From: an uncultured Bacteroides sp.
Lineage (GTDB): Bacteria > Bacteroidota > Bacteroidia > Bacteroidales > Bacteroidaceae
Length of the DNA stretch: 64,000 nt
Direction: 5' to 3'
Assembly (NCBI RefSeq): GCF_905207245.1
Contig: NZ_CAJLKP010000021.1
Span: 7,674-71,673, forward strand
Part shown: piece by piece, positions 35,854-44,937 of the stretch
Layout of the letters: each line of letters begins with the position of its first letter
How positions within the stretch are numbered: position 1 is the first letter of the stretch
Translations under genes and position numbers: made by a program
Notes under the pieces: model-generated
Told to the model about the DNA's origin: nothing
The model's input: only the letters and a program-made list of their open reading frames with translations
Databases searched by the model: none

Positions 35854-36639
35854 TTATTTCTTCATCCTCAGCACCCGGATTCCTGTCCAACTCGGATTGT
35901 TCTGTAACATCTGTCCTAAAGCCACTTTAGAAACAACCACTTTCTTTTCCTTAGAAGAAGCATGCAGCAAACTCAGCTTGCCATCCACATAGAAAGCAAT
36001 ACCCATATGAGCTACATCCAGTCCCGGAGTATTTGTAGTAATAGCAATAATATCACCATTCTTAATCCAAGGCAGGCCATTAAACGGCAACTTATCTTTT
36101 GGGATGTAATGGAACTCTTGTCCATTCAATGATTTTTCAATCTCTTTCATCTTGGCTACATTCTGTGGAGAATTGCTCAACTGTTTGTACAGTTCGGGAT
36201 GAGAAGACATATAAGAAAGAGCAACCTTCTGTGTGTGCGGACTGTAAGTTGGGGTTAAATCTTCCAGGAAACCGTTACGAACGCCGTTGTTTACCCAGTC
36301 CGCAATGTAATGTAAGCGGGAAGTATAACCGTCTATCTTTCCGTCACGATAGCGGATCATCTGAAGTTTATCAGCAAAGTCACCTTCGGCTACCTGACCG
36401 TCTTCAGTAGGAGAGAGGGCCATGGCAAGAGCATATTCTACAAAAGTGGTGCAGTCCACCTCATCACAATTGATGATAAGTTCTTCTTCACCATCAGTTA
36501 CTTCCAACGTATGCGCTACGTAAGGAATATCCAGAAATTTTATTCCATTGTTCAGCATGACATTCTCATTGTCATTTGTTTGGGCATTGACAGTGACCGC
36601 ACAAAGTGCACTGAACAGGAGTGTAATCATTGTTTTCAT
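35854..36639 (-). CDS. DUF1460 amidase-like NlpC/P60-fold hydrolase
   Basis: This 261-residue exported protein has a signal peptide ending at VNAQ (residue 20). The likely catalytic cysteine is Cys63 in VDCTTFVEY and the histidine is His211 in GLDVAHMGIAF, the usual Cys-His layout of the NlpC/P60-like DUF1460 family, which includes N-acetylmuramoyl-L-alanine amidases. It probably trims peptidoglycan or muropeptides in the periplasm. It has its own promoter inside the terminator hairpin of the upstream GH2 operon. Confidence 0.87.
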   Translation of the reverse strand: MKTMITLLFSALCAVTVNAQTNDNENVMLNNGIKFLDIPYVAHTLEVTDGEEELIINCDEVDCTTFVEYALAMALSPTEDGQVAEGDFADKLQMIRYRDGKIDGYTSRLHYIADWVNNGVRNGFLEDLTPTYSPHTQKVALSYMSSHPELYKQLSNSPQNVAKMKEIEKSLNGQEFHYIPKDKLPFNGLPWIKNGDIIAITTNTPGLDVAHMGIAFYVDGKLSLLHASSKEKKVVVSKVALGQMLQNNPSWTGIRVLRMKK

Positions 36640-36665
36640 TGTTCTTTCGTTTTTAATATAAATAA

Positions 36666-36697
36666 AAAAGGATGTCGCAAAAGTACGACATCCTTTT
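36666..36697 (-). promoter_or_regulatory. Terminator hairpin whose loop is the next gene's -7 element
   Basis: A perfect 12-base stem (36666-36677 with 36686-36697) surrounds an 8-base loop that reads TACTTTTG on the minus strand, exactly the Bacteroidetes -7 element. The stem plus T run ends the GH2 operon, and the loop would start the DUF1460 transcript. Confidence 0.65.
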
Positions 36698-36726
36698 CAT
36701 AAATCCTTAAATTGGACAGATTAAAT

Positions 36727-39700
36727 TCAATATTGATAGATTAAATTTTTGTAATCTGTCTTCTTGTCAAACGGTACGATGGAGAAACCATATTCGATGG
36801 CATTCTCTACGCCGGGACGAATCAGATAGGGTTCGTGTGGCATAGCTCCCCAACTGTTGTCACCGCCAACGCCCATCATGCGATAGTCAATAAACATATC
36901 TACCAGCTTTTCCAGTTGCGGATCGGTAAGATGGCGATGGTTGGTTTTCTCTGTGCGTGGAGCGCCATTATCAATCGTTTCACCACTATCCAAAGTTCCG
37001 AGCGGATAGTTGGAAGCATTCAACTCGAATGTACGGTCGGCAATGAAAAGTAAACCGCCTTTCTGCTTATTGGTGAGGGCACACCAATAGATATCTGTGC
37101 GGTGCTCGTTCTCTTGCGGACGAACATACGGCTCATACATATCTTTGATTGGAATGGTGTACTCTCCGATAAACTGGGAGGTACGACGGTCGCGATAATT
37201 CTCTTCCGGTCCACGACCGTAATAAGTGAGGTTGGTCAATGTTTCTGACAACTGCATACGCAAACCAACACGTGGAATCATCGGGGTTTCTTTTCCTTCG
37301 GCTACAAAGTGGTTGTTCACTTTGATGATACCATTGGCAAATATCTTATAAGTAATCTCCCAGCGTGCATCCGTCTGCGGGAAACGATAGGCTACTTTTA
37401 CAATGGAATTGTCACCTTCTTTGGATACATTGAATGATTCTGCTTGGAGTGTCTGATAACTGGCCTCTCTCCATGCTTTCAGACGAGTAGGAAGTTTTGC
37501 TCCGTAATCGTTATCAGTAGGTGCACGCCAGAAGAAAGGACGCGGACCTTGTCCGTCGTGAATATATTCCTGCTTCTTGTAGATGTAAGACACTAACAGA
37601 CCGCTTTGCTTATCAAATGCTGCTTTGAATTCGTCGCCGCTGAAAACGACCTGTGAAAGTACTTCTTCCATCTTAGCAGGCTCCTGATGCACAACTTCTT
37701 TCTTGAAGAACGGATGAATATAAGTCTGTTCGCGGGCAATCACTGTGCCCACCGGCAAGAAGGGTTCTGCCTGGCGTATAGTGGCATAGAATTCGATGCG
37801 TACATCTCCCACAGTATTCTTATCTTTAGGAATACCTTGTAGGAATCCGCTGGTTGCTGTCTTACCCGGGGCTGCATTGATGTTATCCATATTACCTTTA
37901 TAAATCTCTTTTCCATGGTCGCGTACGATGTAATGGAAATCGTATTTATTCAGGTCGGTAAAGGAGAAATCATTGCGAACTTGTACAGTGCAGGTTTGCG
38001 GGTCGAATTTAATGAACTTGATGTTCTGGTAAACTTTACCCATTTCAATTGTCTGCGGTTTGATGCTGCGGTCGGGATAAACTATACCGTTGATGCAGAA
38101 GTTACCGTCGGAAGGAGTGCCATTGTCGCCATAATCACCGCCATAGTTCCAATACTTACGCCCGTCGCTGGTTTTAGCAGCAAATCCCTGGTCTACCCAG
38201 TCCCAGATGCAACCACCTTGCAGTATAGGATACTTTTCAATGATATCCCAGTAATCCTGAAAGTTGCCAAGACTGTTGCCCATGGCATGGGCATATTCGC
38301 ACAAGATGAGTGGACGCGTCATTTCCTTATTTTGCGCATACTTTTCAATATTTTGAGGAGAAGTATACATAGGGCAATAGATATCTGTATTCCACTCTAA
38401 TCCGGCGCGTTCGTACTGGATAGGACGGCTGTCGAGCATCTTCAATGTATTGTAAGTTACATAGAAATTCAGTCCGTTTCCGGCTTCGTTACCCAATGAC
38501 CAGATGATGACGGACGGATGATTCTTATCTCGCTCGTACATATTCATGGTACGGTCGAGGTGGGCATTCATAAATAATGGATTGTTACCCAAGGTACCGC
38601 CTACGTTCAGGTTATAACCCATGCCATGGCTTTCGATATTGGCTTCATCGATAACGTAGATACCATATTGGTCACAAAGTTCGTAGAAACGTTCTTGTTG
38701 TGGATAGTGACAAGTGCGTACTGTGTTCACATTATACTTTTTCCAGAGCTCAAAGTCTTTCAGCATAAGTTCTTCCGGAACGTAATGTCCGGTGTATTCA
38801 TTATGCTCATGAACATTCACACCTTTCACAAGGATGGGCACACCATTTACGAGCAATTGCTTATCCTTAATCTCTATCGTGCGGAAGCCCACTTTGCAAC
38901 TGGTAGCTTCTATCACTTCACCATTCGTACGTTTCAGGCTGATGACAAGTGTATAGAGATTCGGAGTTTCTGCAGTCCATTGTTTTACACCACGGAGGGT
39001 TTTCTTGGTAAATTCCACTTCGGTTTGGTCTCCTTCCACGCGGGTGGAGGATTGGGTGACTTGCTGGTCTTCATTGTCTAACAGCCGGTAGGATACCACA
39101 TACGGAGATTTGATATCGCTTTCATTCGTAAGCTTTACTTTCAGTTTCAGGATACCGTCTTTGTAATAAGGATCCAGTGGAGTTTCCACTTTGAAGTCGG
39201 CAATGTGAATCTTTGGAGTGGCGTATATATAAATATCACGCTCGATACCGCTGATGCGCCAGAAGTCTTGACATTCCAAATAATTGGCATCCGAGAAACG
39301 GTGCACTTGAATGGCAATGATATTCTTGCCTCTTTTTGCCATGCCGGTCACATTGAATCGGGCAGGAGTTTTAGCATCTTTGCTCATGCCTACAAATTTG
39401 CCGTTGATGTAGTAGAAGGCAGCACCCCGCACACCGTCGGCACTGAGGAAAATCTCTTTTCCGTCCCAATCGTTCCCTATGATAAATTCACGACGATAGG
39501 TTCCGGTAGGATTCCAGTCCTTGGGGACATAAGGCGGATTCGGTTTGTCCCAATAGGGTTCGTAACCTTTGGAGCAAAATTCATAGGGTTGATTGACGTA
39601 GATAGGTGTACCGAAACCCTGCAATTCCCAGTTGCCCGGTACGTTGATATCGGGCCAACGATTCACGTCAGTACGTGCGTTCATAAAGTCGGTGGGACGG

Positions 39701-39942
39701 TCGGCGAAGTTCTCCACATAATTGAACTTCCATTTCCCGTTGAGGGAAAGGCGATATGTGCCGTTTGTCCGGTCATTGACAATGGCATCTTCTTCACTTA
39801 CATAAGAAGTAAATGTGCTTCGGGGAGCCATTTTGTTGATGTGGGTCAACTTCGGATTGGTCAACTGGTCGTAGCGGTCCTCCTGTGCCGGAAGGGCGAG
39901 GGGGAGCAATGCGAGGCAGGTGATAAGAGTCAGTCTTTTCAT
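36727..39942 (-). CDS. Glycoside hydrolase family 2 beta-galactosidase
   Basis: This 1071-residue protein has a signal peptide ending near LPAQ20, so it acts in the periplasm or outside the cell. Domain order is LacZ-like: sugar-binding domain (LNGKWKFNYVENF near residue 68), Ig-like domains, TIM barrel with acid/base Glu486 in WSLGNEAGNG and nucleophile Glu549 in LILCEYAHAMGNS, then the C-terminal small-chain domain (about 790-1065). It removes terminal beta-galactose from glycans. It is the last gene of an operon after an OPT transporter and an esterase. Confidence 0.94.
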   Translation of the reverse strand: MKRLTLITCLALLPLALPAQEDRYDQLTNPKLTHINKMAPRSTFTSYVSEEDAIVNDRTNGTYRLSLNGKWKFNYVENFADRPTDFMNARTDVNRWPDINVPGNWELQGFGTPIYVNQPYEFCSKGYEPYWDKPNPPYVPKDWNPTGTYRREFIIGNDWDGKEIFLSADGVRGAAFYYINGKFVGMSKDAKTPARFNVTGMAKRGKNIIAIQVHRFSDANYLECQDFWRISGIERDIYIYATPKIHIADFKVETPLDPYYKDGILKLKVKLTNESDIKSPYVVSYRLLDNEDQQVTQSSTRVEGDQTEVEFTKKTLRGVKQWTAETPNLYTLVISLKRTNGEVIEATSCKVGFRTIEIKDKQLLVNGVPILVKGVNVHEHNEYTGHYVPEELMLKDFELWKKYNVNTVRTCHYPQQERFYELCDQYGIYVIDEANIESHGMGYNLNVGGTLGNNPLFMNAHLDRTMNMYERDKNHPSVIIWSLGNEAGNGLNFYVTYNTLKMLDSRPIQYERAGLEWNTDIYCPMYTSPQNIEKYAQNKEMTRPLILCEYAHAMGNSLGNFQDYWDIIEKYPILQGGCIWDWVDQGFAAKTSDGRKYWNYGGDYGDNGTPSDGNFCINGIVYPDRSIKPQTIEMGKVYQNIKFIKFDPQTCTVQVRNDFSFTDLNKYDFHYIVRDHGKEIYKGNMDNINAAPGKTATSGFLQGIPKDKNTVGDVRIEFYATIRQAEPFLPVGTVIAREQTYIHPFFKKEVVHQEPAKMEEVLSQVVFSGDEFKAAFDKQSGLLVSYIYKKQEYIHDGQGPRPFFWRAPTDNDYGAKLPTRLKAWREASYQTLQAESFNVSKEGDNSIVKVAYRFPQTDARWEITYKIFANGIIKVNNHFVAEGKETPMIPRVGLRMQLSETLTNLTYYGRGPEENYRDRRTSQFIGEYTIPIKDMYEPYVRPQENEHRTDIYWCALTNKQKGGLLFIADRTFELNASNYPLGTLDSGETIDNGAPRTEKTNHRHLTDPQLEKLVDMFIDYRMMGVGGDNSWGAMPHEPYLIRPGVENAIEYGFSIVPFDKKTDYKNLIYQY

Positions 39943-39957
39943 GAGCTATAATGATTT

Positions 39958-40827
39958 TTATTTCTTCTCAAATTTCAATCCGTCACGCAACCACTTTTCC
40001 AGTTCTTCCGTCCACTGGCGTTTGTATGTGAAGTTGTCACGGAATCCCCAGCCATGTCCGCCGATGGGATAGATGTGCATGGAGACGGGAACCTTCTGTT
40101 GGTTGAGGGCAAGGAAGTAGCCGATGCTATTCATAGGAGGTACGGCTCCATCATCCGCAGAAAGCACAATGAAAGCTTGCGGAGAGCGGGGAGATACACG
40201 GCGTTCCAGTGAATAGTCTGCTTCCAGTTCCTTTGTCGGATTATTACCGAGAAGATTCTGGCGGGAACCTCCGTGAGTGATACCCGGTACCATAGAAATA
40301 ACAGGATAAAGCAGAATTTGGAAATCCGGACGCGTTTCATCGCTACCGTATAGTGTGGAAAGTGACGCTGCCAGATGTCCGCCTGCCGATGCTCCCATAA
40401 CGCCTACACGTTTCGGATTGATACCCCATTCCTGGGCATGCTGGCGGATAATGCGAATTGCTTGTTCCGCATCAGAGAGAGGAACTTCACGATGACCATT
40501 TGGCATACGGTATTTCAGAACCACATAAGTGATCCCCTGTGTGTTGAACCAGGAAGCCATATCATGGCCTTCATGGTTCATGGCCAGGCGGGCATATCCA
40601 CCGCCCGGGCACATGAGGATAGTCATGCCATTGGGATTTGCGGGGCGATAGACCGTGATTGTAGGATTGACAACGTTGGCCACACGGCCACCATTCAAAT
40701 CTTCCTGGTCGCCTGTCAGTCCGTTTGTATTAGGAGCCCCGTTAGGCCACAAGGGTATCTCAACGGGCTTCTGAGCAGATAGCAGAGTTGACATAAACAA
40801 TGCTGTAAAAAATAGGATTACTTTCAT
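39958..40827 (-). CDS. Exported alpha/beta hydrolase, carbohydrate esterase-like
   Basis: This 289-residue protein has a signal peptide ending near SAQ19. The oxyanion motif is CPGGGYARL at 73-81, the nucleophile is Ser147 in GASAGG, the acid is Asp225 or Asp226, and the base is His258 in GGHGWGF. This matches the xylan or acetyl esterase-like hydrolases (BD-FAE/axe group) common in Bacteroides glycan loci. The gene lies 15 bases before the GH2 gene and ten bases after the OPT gene. Removing acetyl groups before galactose cleavage is a reasonable joint role. Confidence 0.88.
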   Translation of the reverse strand: MKVILFFTALFMSTLLSAQKPVEIPLWPNGAPNTNGLTGDQEDLNGGRVANVVNPTITVYRPANPNGMTILMCPGGGYARLAMNHEGHDMASWFNTQGITYVVLKYRMPNGHREVPLSDAEQAIRIIRQHAQEWGINPKRVGVMGASAGGHLAASLSTLYGSDETRPDFQILLYPVISMVPGITHGGSRQNLLGNNPTKELEADYSLERRVSPRSPQAFIVLSADDGAVPPMNSIGYFLALNQQKVPVSMHIYPIGGHGWGFRDNFTYKRQWTEELEKWLRDGLKFEKK

Positions 40828-40837
40828 ATTATATTTC

Positions 40838-42829
40838 TTATTTTGTTTTCATCGAAGCTTTGATGAAGTAGATAATCAGCAGTGCATAAGCACCCAATGC
40901 CAATACTTCGGACCAGGTATTGTTTACCCAGGCGTCATTCACCAGATTGATGCCGCCGAAACGCATTGCTGCACTGACTACTCCCATCAGGGCACCGCCG
41001 GCAATGAAACCGGAAGCCAGCAATGTACCTTTTTCACCGCGTTCTGCATTGAGAGCGGCATCCTTGCTGCGGCTTGTTACGTACCAGTTCACAGCGCCAC
41101 CCACAACGAGAGGAATGTTCAGTTGTAACGGAATAAACATACCCAATGCAAATGCCAATGCAGGAATCTTGAATGCATTCAGTACAATAGCAAGCACTGC
41201 ACCAATGCCGTAAAGCAACCAGGGAGCACCCACACCATTCATTAACGGTTCGATAACTGCTGCCATTGCGTTAGCTTGCGGAGCAGCCAGTTGTCCGCTG
41301 GTAAATCCGTATGTCTTATTCAGGATAATCATTACACCACCTACGGTTGCAGCTGAAACAATTGTTCCGAGGAACTTCCAGGCTTCCTGCTTGGCGGGTG
41401 TACTACCTAGCCAGTAACCGATCTTCAAATCGGTAATGAAACCACCTGCCATAGACAGTGCCGTACACACAACACCACCCATTACTAATGCGGCTACCAT
41501 TCCCTCAGGGCCTTTCAAACCGACAGATACCATCACTACCGATGCCAGAATCAATGTCATCAGCGTCATGCCGGAAACCGGGTTCGTACCTACGATTGCA
41601 ATAGCATTGGCAGCCACAGTCGTAAACAGGAAAGCGATACCTGCTACCAATAGAATAGCTACCACAGTATGCAGCAAACTGCCTTGCATTACATCAAAGT
41701 AGAAGAATAAGAATACCAGCAACAGTGTTATAATAGAACCGATAGCAATAATCTTCATAGAAATATCGCGCTGAGTACGCTTCATGCTAGCTTCTACATT
41801 GGATTTTCCACCCATCTCTTTAGCTGCCAGTCCTACGGCACTCTTGATGATGCCCCACGACTTGATGATACCGATGATACCTGCCATAGCGATACCTCCG
41901 ATACCGATGCTCTTGGCATAATAATTAAAAATTTCTTCGGGAGCCATGCTGCCTACGGTAGCCACAATTGACGGGTTCCACTGGTTCAGCACGCTATCGC
42001 CCCAGATCATGGACATTCCCGGAATGATAATCCACCATACAGCCAGTGAGCCGGCACAGATGATAGAGGCATATTTCAGACCTACAATATATCCCAAACC
42101 GAGTACGGCCGCACCTGTATTCACTTTGAATACCAGTTTTGCTTTATCAGCCAGCATCTCACCAAAGCCGCATACGCGTGTGGTGAAATTTTCGTTCCAC
42201 CAGCCGAATGTGGCAACGATGAAGTCATACAGACCTCCGATAATACCTGCCAACAGCAACGGTTTGGCCTGGCTTCCGCCTTTCTCGCCCGATACAAGTA
42301 CCTGTGTGGTAGCTGTTGCCTCGGGGAAAGGATATTTGCCATGCATATCGCTTACAAAATATTTACGGAACGGAATAAGGAAGAGAATACCCAACACACC
42401 TCCCAACAGAGAGCTGATGAATACCTGAGTGAAAGTTACTGTGATTTCTTCCGGATAAGTTTCTTGTAGAATATATAAGGCGGGCAGGGTAAAGATGGCA
42501 CCTGCCACGATAACGCCGGAGCTGGCGCCGATGGATTGGATAATGACATTTTCGCCTAACGCATTCTTACGTTTGGCTGCGCCTGATACACCCACGGCAA
42601 TAATTGCAATAGGAATGGCTGCTTCGAACACTTGTCCTACTTTCAACCCCAGATAGGCTGCCGCAGCCGAAAAGAGGATAGCCATAGCGATACCCCATAA
42701 TACAGACCAAAGGTTAACTTCCGGGTACTTCTTGTCAGGGCTCATCAACGGGTTGTAGACCTCGCCCGGTTTCAGTTCACGGAATGCATTTTCCGGCAGA
42801 CCGGTCAATTTCTCTTCTTCTTGTTTCAT
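40838..42829 (-). CDS. OPT-family transporter
   Basis: This 663-residue inner membrane protein has roughly 15-16 helices. Typical OPT features are NLWSVLWGIAMAILFSAAAAYLG near residue 40 and PEATATTQVLVSGEKGG near 167. Bacterial OPT members carry oligopeptides or metal chelates; the family is not known for sugars. It heads an operon with an esterase and a GH2 enzyme, which is an odd pairing unless the true substrate is a glycopeptide or the link is only regulatory. Confidence 0.93.
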   Translation of the reverse strand: MKQEEEKLTGLPENAFRELKPGEVYNPLMSPDKKYPEVNLWSVLWGIAMAILFSAAAAYLGLKVGQVFEAAIPIAIIAVGVSGAAKRKNALGENVIIQSIGASSGVIVAGAIFTLPALYILQETYPEEITVTFTQVFISSLLGGVLGILFLIPFRKYFVSDMHGKYPFPEATATTQVLVSGEKGGSQAKPLLLAGIIGGLYDFIVATFGWWNENFTTRVCGFGEMLADKAKLVFKVNTGAAVLGLGYIVGLKYASIICAGSLAVWWIIIPGMSMIWGDSVLNQWNPSIVATVGSMAPEEIFNYYAKSIGIGGIAMAGIIGIIKSWGIIKSAVGLAAKEMGGKSNVEASMKRTQRDISMKIIAIGSIITLLLVFLFFYFDVMQGSLLHTVVAILLVAGIAFLFTTVAANAIAIVGTNPVSGMTLMTLILASVVMVSVGLKGPEGMVAALVMGGVVCTALSMAGGFITDLKIGYWLGSTPAKQEAWKFLGTIVSAATVGGVMIILNKTYGFTSGQLAAPQANAMAAVIEPLMNGVGAPWLLYGIGAVLAIVLNAFKIPALAFALGMFIPLQLNIPLVVGGAVNWYVTSRSKDAALNAERGEKGTLLASGFIAGGALMGVVSAAMRFGGINLVNDAWVNNTWSEVLALGAYALLIIYFIKASMKTK

Positions 42830-42918
42830 AGTTTCTTAATTGCTTTTATGTTTTATAGTTATTATGTCGTCCATTAATTGATTATTTTATCCAAATCAGC
42901 TTCAAAGAAAGCAAAAAA

Positions 42919-42944
42919 AAAGGAGAATTGAAAAATTCTCCTTT
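42919..42944 (-). terminator. Terminator after the DUF1573 gene
   Basis: AAAGGAGAATT / AATTCTCCTTT with a 4-base loop, followed on the minus strand by a run of about nine Ts. Confidence 0.85.
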
Positions 42945-42964
42945 ATTCTTATATATAAAGATGC

Positions 42965-43360
42965 TTATTTCGCATCTTTCGGTGTCATATCTCCTTCTAC
43001 AAAGAGTCTCATCATTTCAGTTTTAGCATTTGTACGCAAGGTGATGGACTTTTTGAAGTGTCCCGGATATTTACCTGTGCCGTTGTAGGTAATCTTAACG
43101 GTTCCGGTTTTACCTGGCAATACGGGTTCCTGGGTATATTCGGGAACTGTACATCCACAGGAAGCTACGGCTTGATGGATTACCAATGGAGCATCGCCCA
43201 CGTTGGTGAATGTGAATACACAACTTACAACCGGATCGTTTTCAGAAAACGTACCGAAGTCGTGTGAAGTCTTATCAAACTTAATATCAGCTTTCCCCTG
43301 TGCTGAAACGTAACCAATGCTCAGAACGAGCATAAACATATACAATGCAAGTTTTTTCAT
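42965..43360 (-). CDS. DUF1573 periplasmic protein
   Basis: This 131-residue protein has a signal peptide ending near VSAQ21. The body is one DUF1573/Ig-like beta-sandwich: FDKTSHDFGTFSENDPV, then FTFTNVGDAPLVIHQAVASC, GCTVPEY and GKTGTVKITYNGTGK. The family is abundant in Bacteroidetes; the function is unknown. A -7 element TACCTTTG is at 43393-43400 on the minus strand. Confidence 0.9.
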   Translation of the reverse strand: MKKLALYMFMLVLSIGYVSAQGKADIKFDKTSHDFGTFSENDPVVSCVFTFTNVGDAPLVIHQAVASCGCTVPEYTQEPVLPGKTGTVKITYNGTGKYPGHFKKSITLRTNAKTEMMRLFVEGDMTPKDAK

Positions 43361-43392
43361 GTCTATTTCTCTTTTTAAGTTTACAATGGGGA

Positions 43393-43400
43393 CAAAGGTA
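43393..43400 (-). promoter_or_regulatory. -7 element of the DUF1573 gene
   Basis: The minus strand reads TACCTTTG, 33 bases before the ATG. Confidence 0.5.
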
Positions 43401-43455
43401 GTGCATTTTCGGAAAATTTGTGTTTATTATGTGCGAAATAGTATTAAATCGGAAA

Positions 43456-43582
43456 TTTAGACCAATACCCGGGGCTGCACCGTACCCGCTCCGTGTCTGG
43501 TCCGTATCAAAGCCGTATCTGGTCTAAACGTATAGATACGGAGCTAATACGGAGCTGATACGGCTTTGGTACGGTTCGGGTA
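43456..43582. repeat. CCGTATC-unit intergenic repeat
   Basis: TTTAGACCA (43456-43464) and TGGTCTAAA (43520-43528) bracket two direct CCGTATC units. Beyond lie inverted units GATACGG, ATACGG, GATACGG and GTACGG up to 43575. The outer TACCCG and CGGGTA also pair. No reading frame fits. It lies between a divergent gene and the end of cbiL. Confidence 0.75.
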
Positions 43583-43616
43583 ATAAGGAGGAAGAGAAAC
43601 AGAACAAAAACTCCTT

Positions 43617-44339
43617 TTATTCTTTATGTATGTTTTCTTGTCGGCGAATGATGAGTATTGAAAAATAGGGGAAGGTACGCTCATCAATCAGCGGGACATC
43701 ATTTAAATATATTTCATTTTCGGTCCCTACGTTTTCAAAATAATGGTAAGCATACTCAGGATGCAGATGAATGCAATGGTGAACTTCATTGGTGCATTGA
43801 GAGAGTTTCATGATAACAATGGTGGTTTTTTCCTGCATATACTTCTCAATCTCTTCAGTGGTTATGATGCCGGGAATGACAGTCAGCCGTTCTTCCTGAC
43901 TGGCTATGTGAAGTCCAGCACAAGCACCTGCTGCAATAAAAGCAGGGATACCGGCAATATGCTGCACGGGGATGCCGTCGGCTTGCAGCCTATCAAAGAT
44001 ATAATGAACGGAAGAGTAGAGGCCGGCATCTCCTTCGGCAACGATACAGACTTTTTTATTCTTTTTATAAAGCTGTGCAGATGCGGCATACACTTTATTA
44101 TAAGCAGTCAATGCCTGTTCCCGGTTCTTACTCATGGGCAATGCGAAACGGGAGAGAAGTGTATCCGGAATATCCAGTGCGTGCAGTATATCGGCAGCAC
44201 GTGATAAGGTACGTCCGTTTGTTGTGTGAGTTTCGGGACAGAAGATGCAATCGGCATTTTGCAGGGCTTTCAAGCCTTTCAGGGTGATAAGTTCCGGTTC
44301 TCCGGGGCCGAGGGATACGAATATGACGGGGGTGGACAT
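43617..44339 (-). CDS. cbiL: Precorrin-2/cobalt-factor II C20-methyltransferase
   Basis: This 240-residue tetrapyrrole methylase has the N-terminal FVSLGPGEPELITLKGLKAL loop, CIVAEGDAGLYSSVHYIFDR at about residues 97-116 and IAGIPAFIAAGACAGLHIA at about 128-146, all in the arrangement of CobI/CbiL. It uses SAM to methylate C20 in the corrin pathway. The other corrin enzymes form the operon at 53393-61142, so cbiL is detached by about 9 kb. It follows a small lipoprotein gene by 18 bases. Confidence 0.9.
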   Translation of the reverse strand: MSTPVIFVSLGPGEPELITLKGLKALQNADCIFCPETHTTNGRTLSRAADILHALDIPDTLLSRFALPMSKNREQALTAYNKVYAASAQLYKKNKKVCIVAEGDAGLYSSVHYIFDRLQADGIPVQHIAGIPAFIAAGACAGLHIASQEERLTVIPGIITTEEIEKYMQEKTTIVIMKLSQCTNEVHHCIHLHPEYAYHYFENVGTENEIYLNDVPLIDERTFPYFSILIIRRQENIHKE

Positions 44340-44357
44340 GTTTGTTAGTGATGTAAT

Positions 44358-44717
44358 CTATTTCTTATAGTAAGTTACAGAATCACCATTGGCACTGAGG
44401 ACCATCTTGTCTCCGGAGATTGTGCCCTGACTTGTATTTTGGTTTTCTTTGATGGTTATTTTATTACCGTCTAAAGAGTAAGTACCTGTGGATTCATCTT
44501 TCCCATCTGCTGCATTTATAACTCCATCTCCATTAGTATCATGTTGAAAAATATAGGTGAATGTTGTTTTTTGGAATTTTAATGTGCGTATTTCGTCTTC
44601 ATCATCAGCAACCCAGGTAGTTCCGTCTAAAGAGTTTGAATCGTTGTCTTCATCACTGCTGCATGCAGAAAATACTGTAGCCATGAGGACCACAAGAATA
44701 AATGTAATTTTTTTCAT
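44358..44717 (-). CDS. Small surface lipoprotein, lipocalin-like
   Basis: This 119-residue protein has a lipoprotein signal (FSAC, Cys19) followed by SSDEDND, an acidic export signal for the cell surface. The body has the LDGTTWVADDEDEIRTLKF and GTYSLDGNKITIKEN features of small lipocalin-like Bacteroides lipoproteins. A DTNGDGVINAADGKDE loop resembles a dockerin or EF-hand calcium site. The function is unknown. It lies just before cbiL and may share its transcript. A -7 element (TACCTTTG) is at 44777-44784. Confidence 0.75.
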   Translation of the reverse strand: MKKITFILVVLMATVFSACSSDEDNDSNSLDGTTWVADDEDEIRTLKFQKTTFTYIFQHDTNGDGVINAADGKDESTGTYSLDGNKITIKENQNTSQGTISGDKMVLSANGDSVTYYKK

Positions 44718-44776
44718 GTTTTTATTATTTAAATGATTATTGATTGTTACTTATTCATTTTTAAGAAGTAACGCTG

Positions 44777-44784
44777 CAAAGGTA
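44777..44784 (-). promoter_or_regulatory. -7 element of the lipoprotein-cbiL unit
   Basis: The minus strand reads TACCTTTG, with a leader of about 50 bases. Confidence 0.5.
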
Positions 44785-44868
44785 CGAAAGTAATTTGAAA
44801 TATTATTGTAATAATGATTGTATTTGAATAGATAAGAGAAGGTGCTTGAATAAATCATCCCTTTTTCC

Positions 44869-44898
44869 TTGCATTCCCTGCGAAATGATGTATTTTTG
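44869..44898 (+). promoter_or_regulatory. Promoter of the AraC-rcl locus
   Basis: TTG at 44869-44871, a 19-base spacer, TATTTTTG at 44891-44898. Transcription from about 44905 fixes the gene start at 44938 or 44941. Confidence 0.65.
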
Positions 44899-44937
44899 TA
44901 CTTCAATGTGCGACAAAGAACACTAACTCTTAATTAT

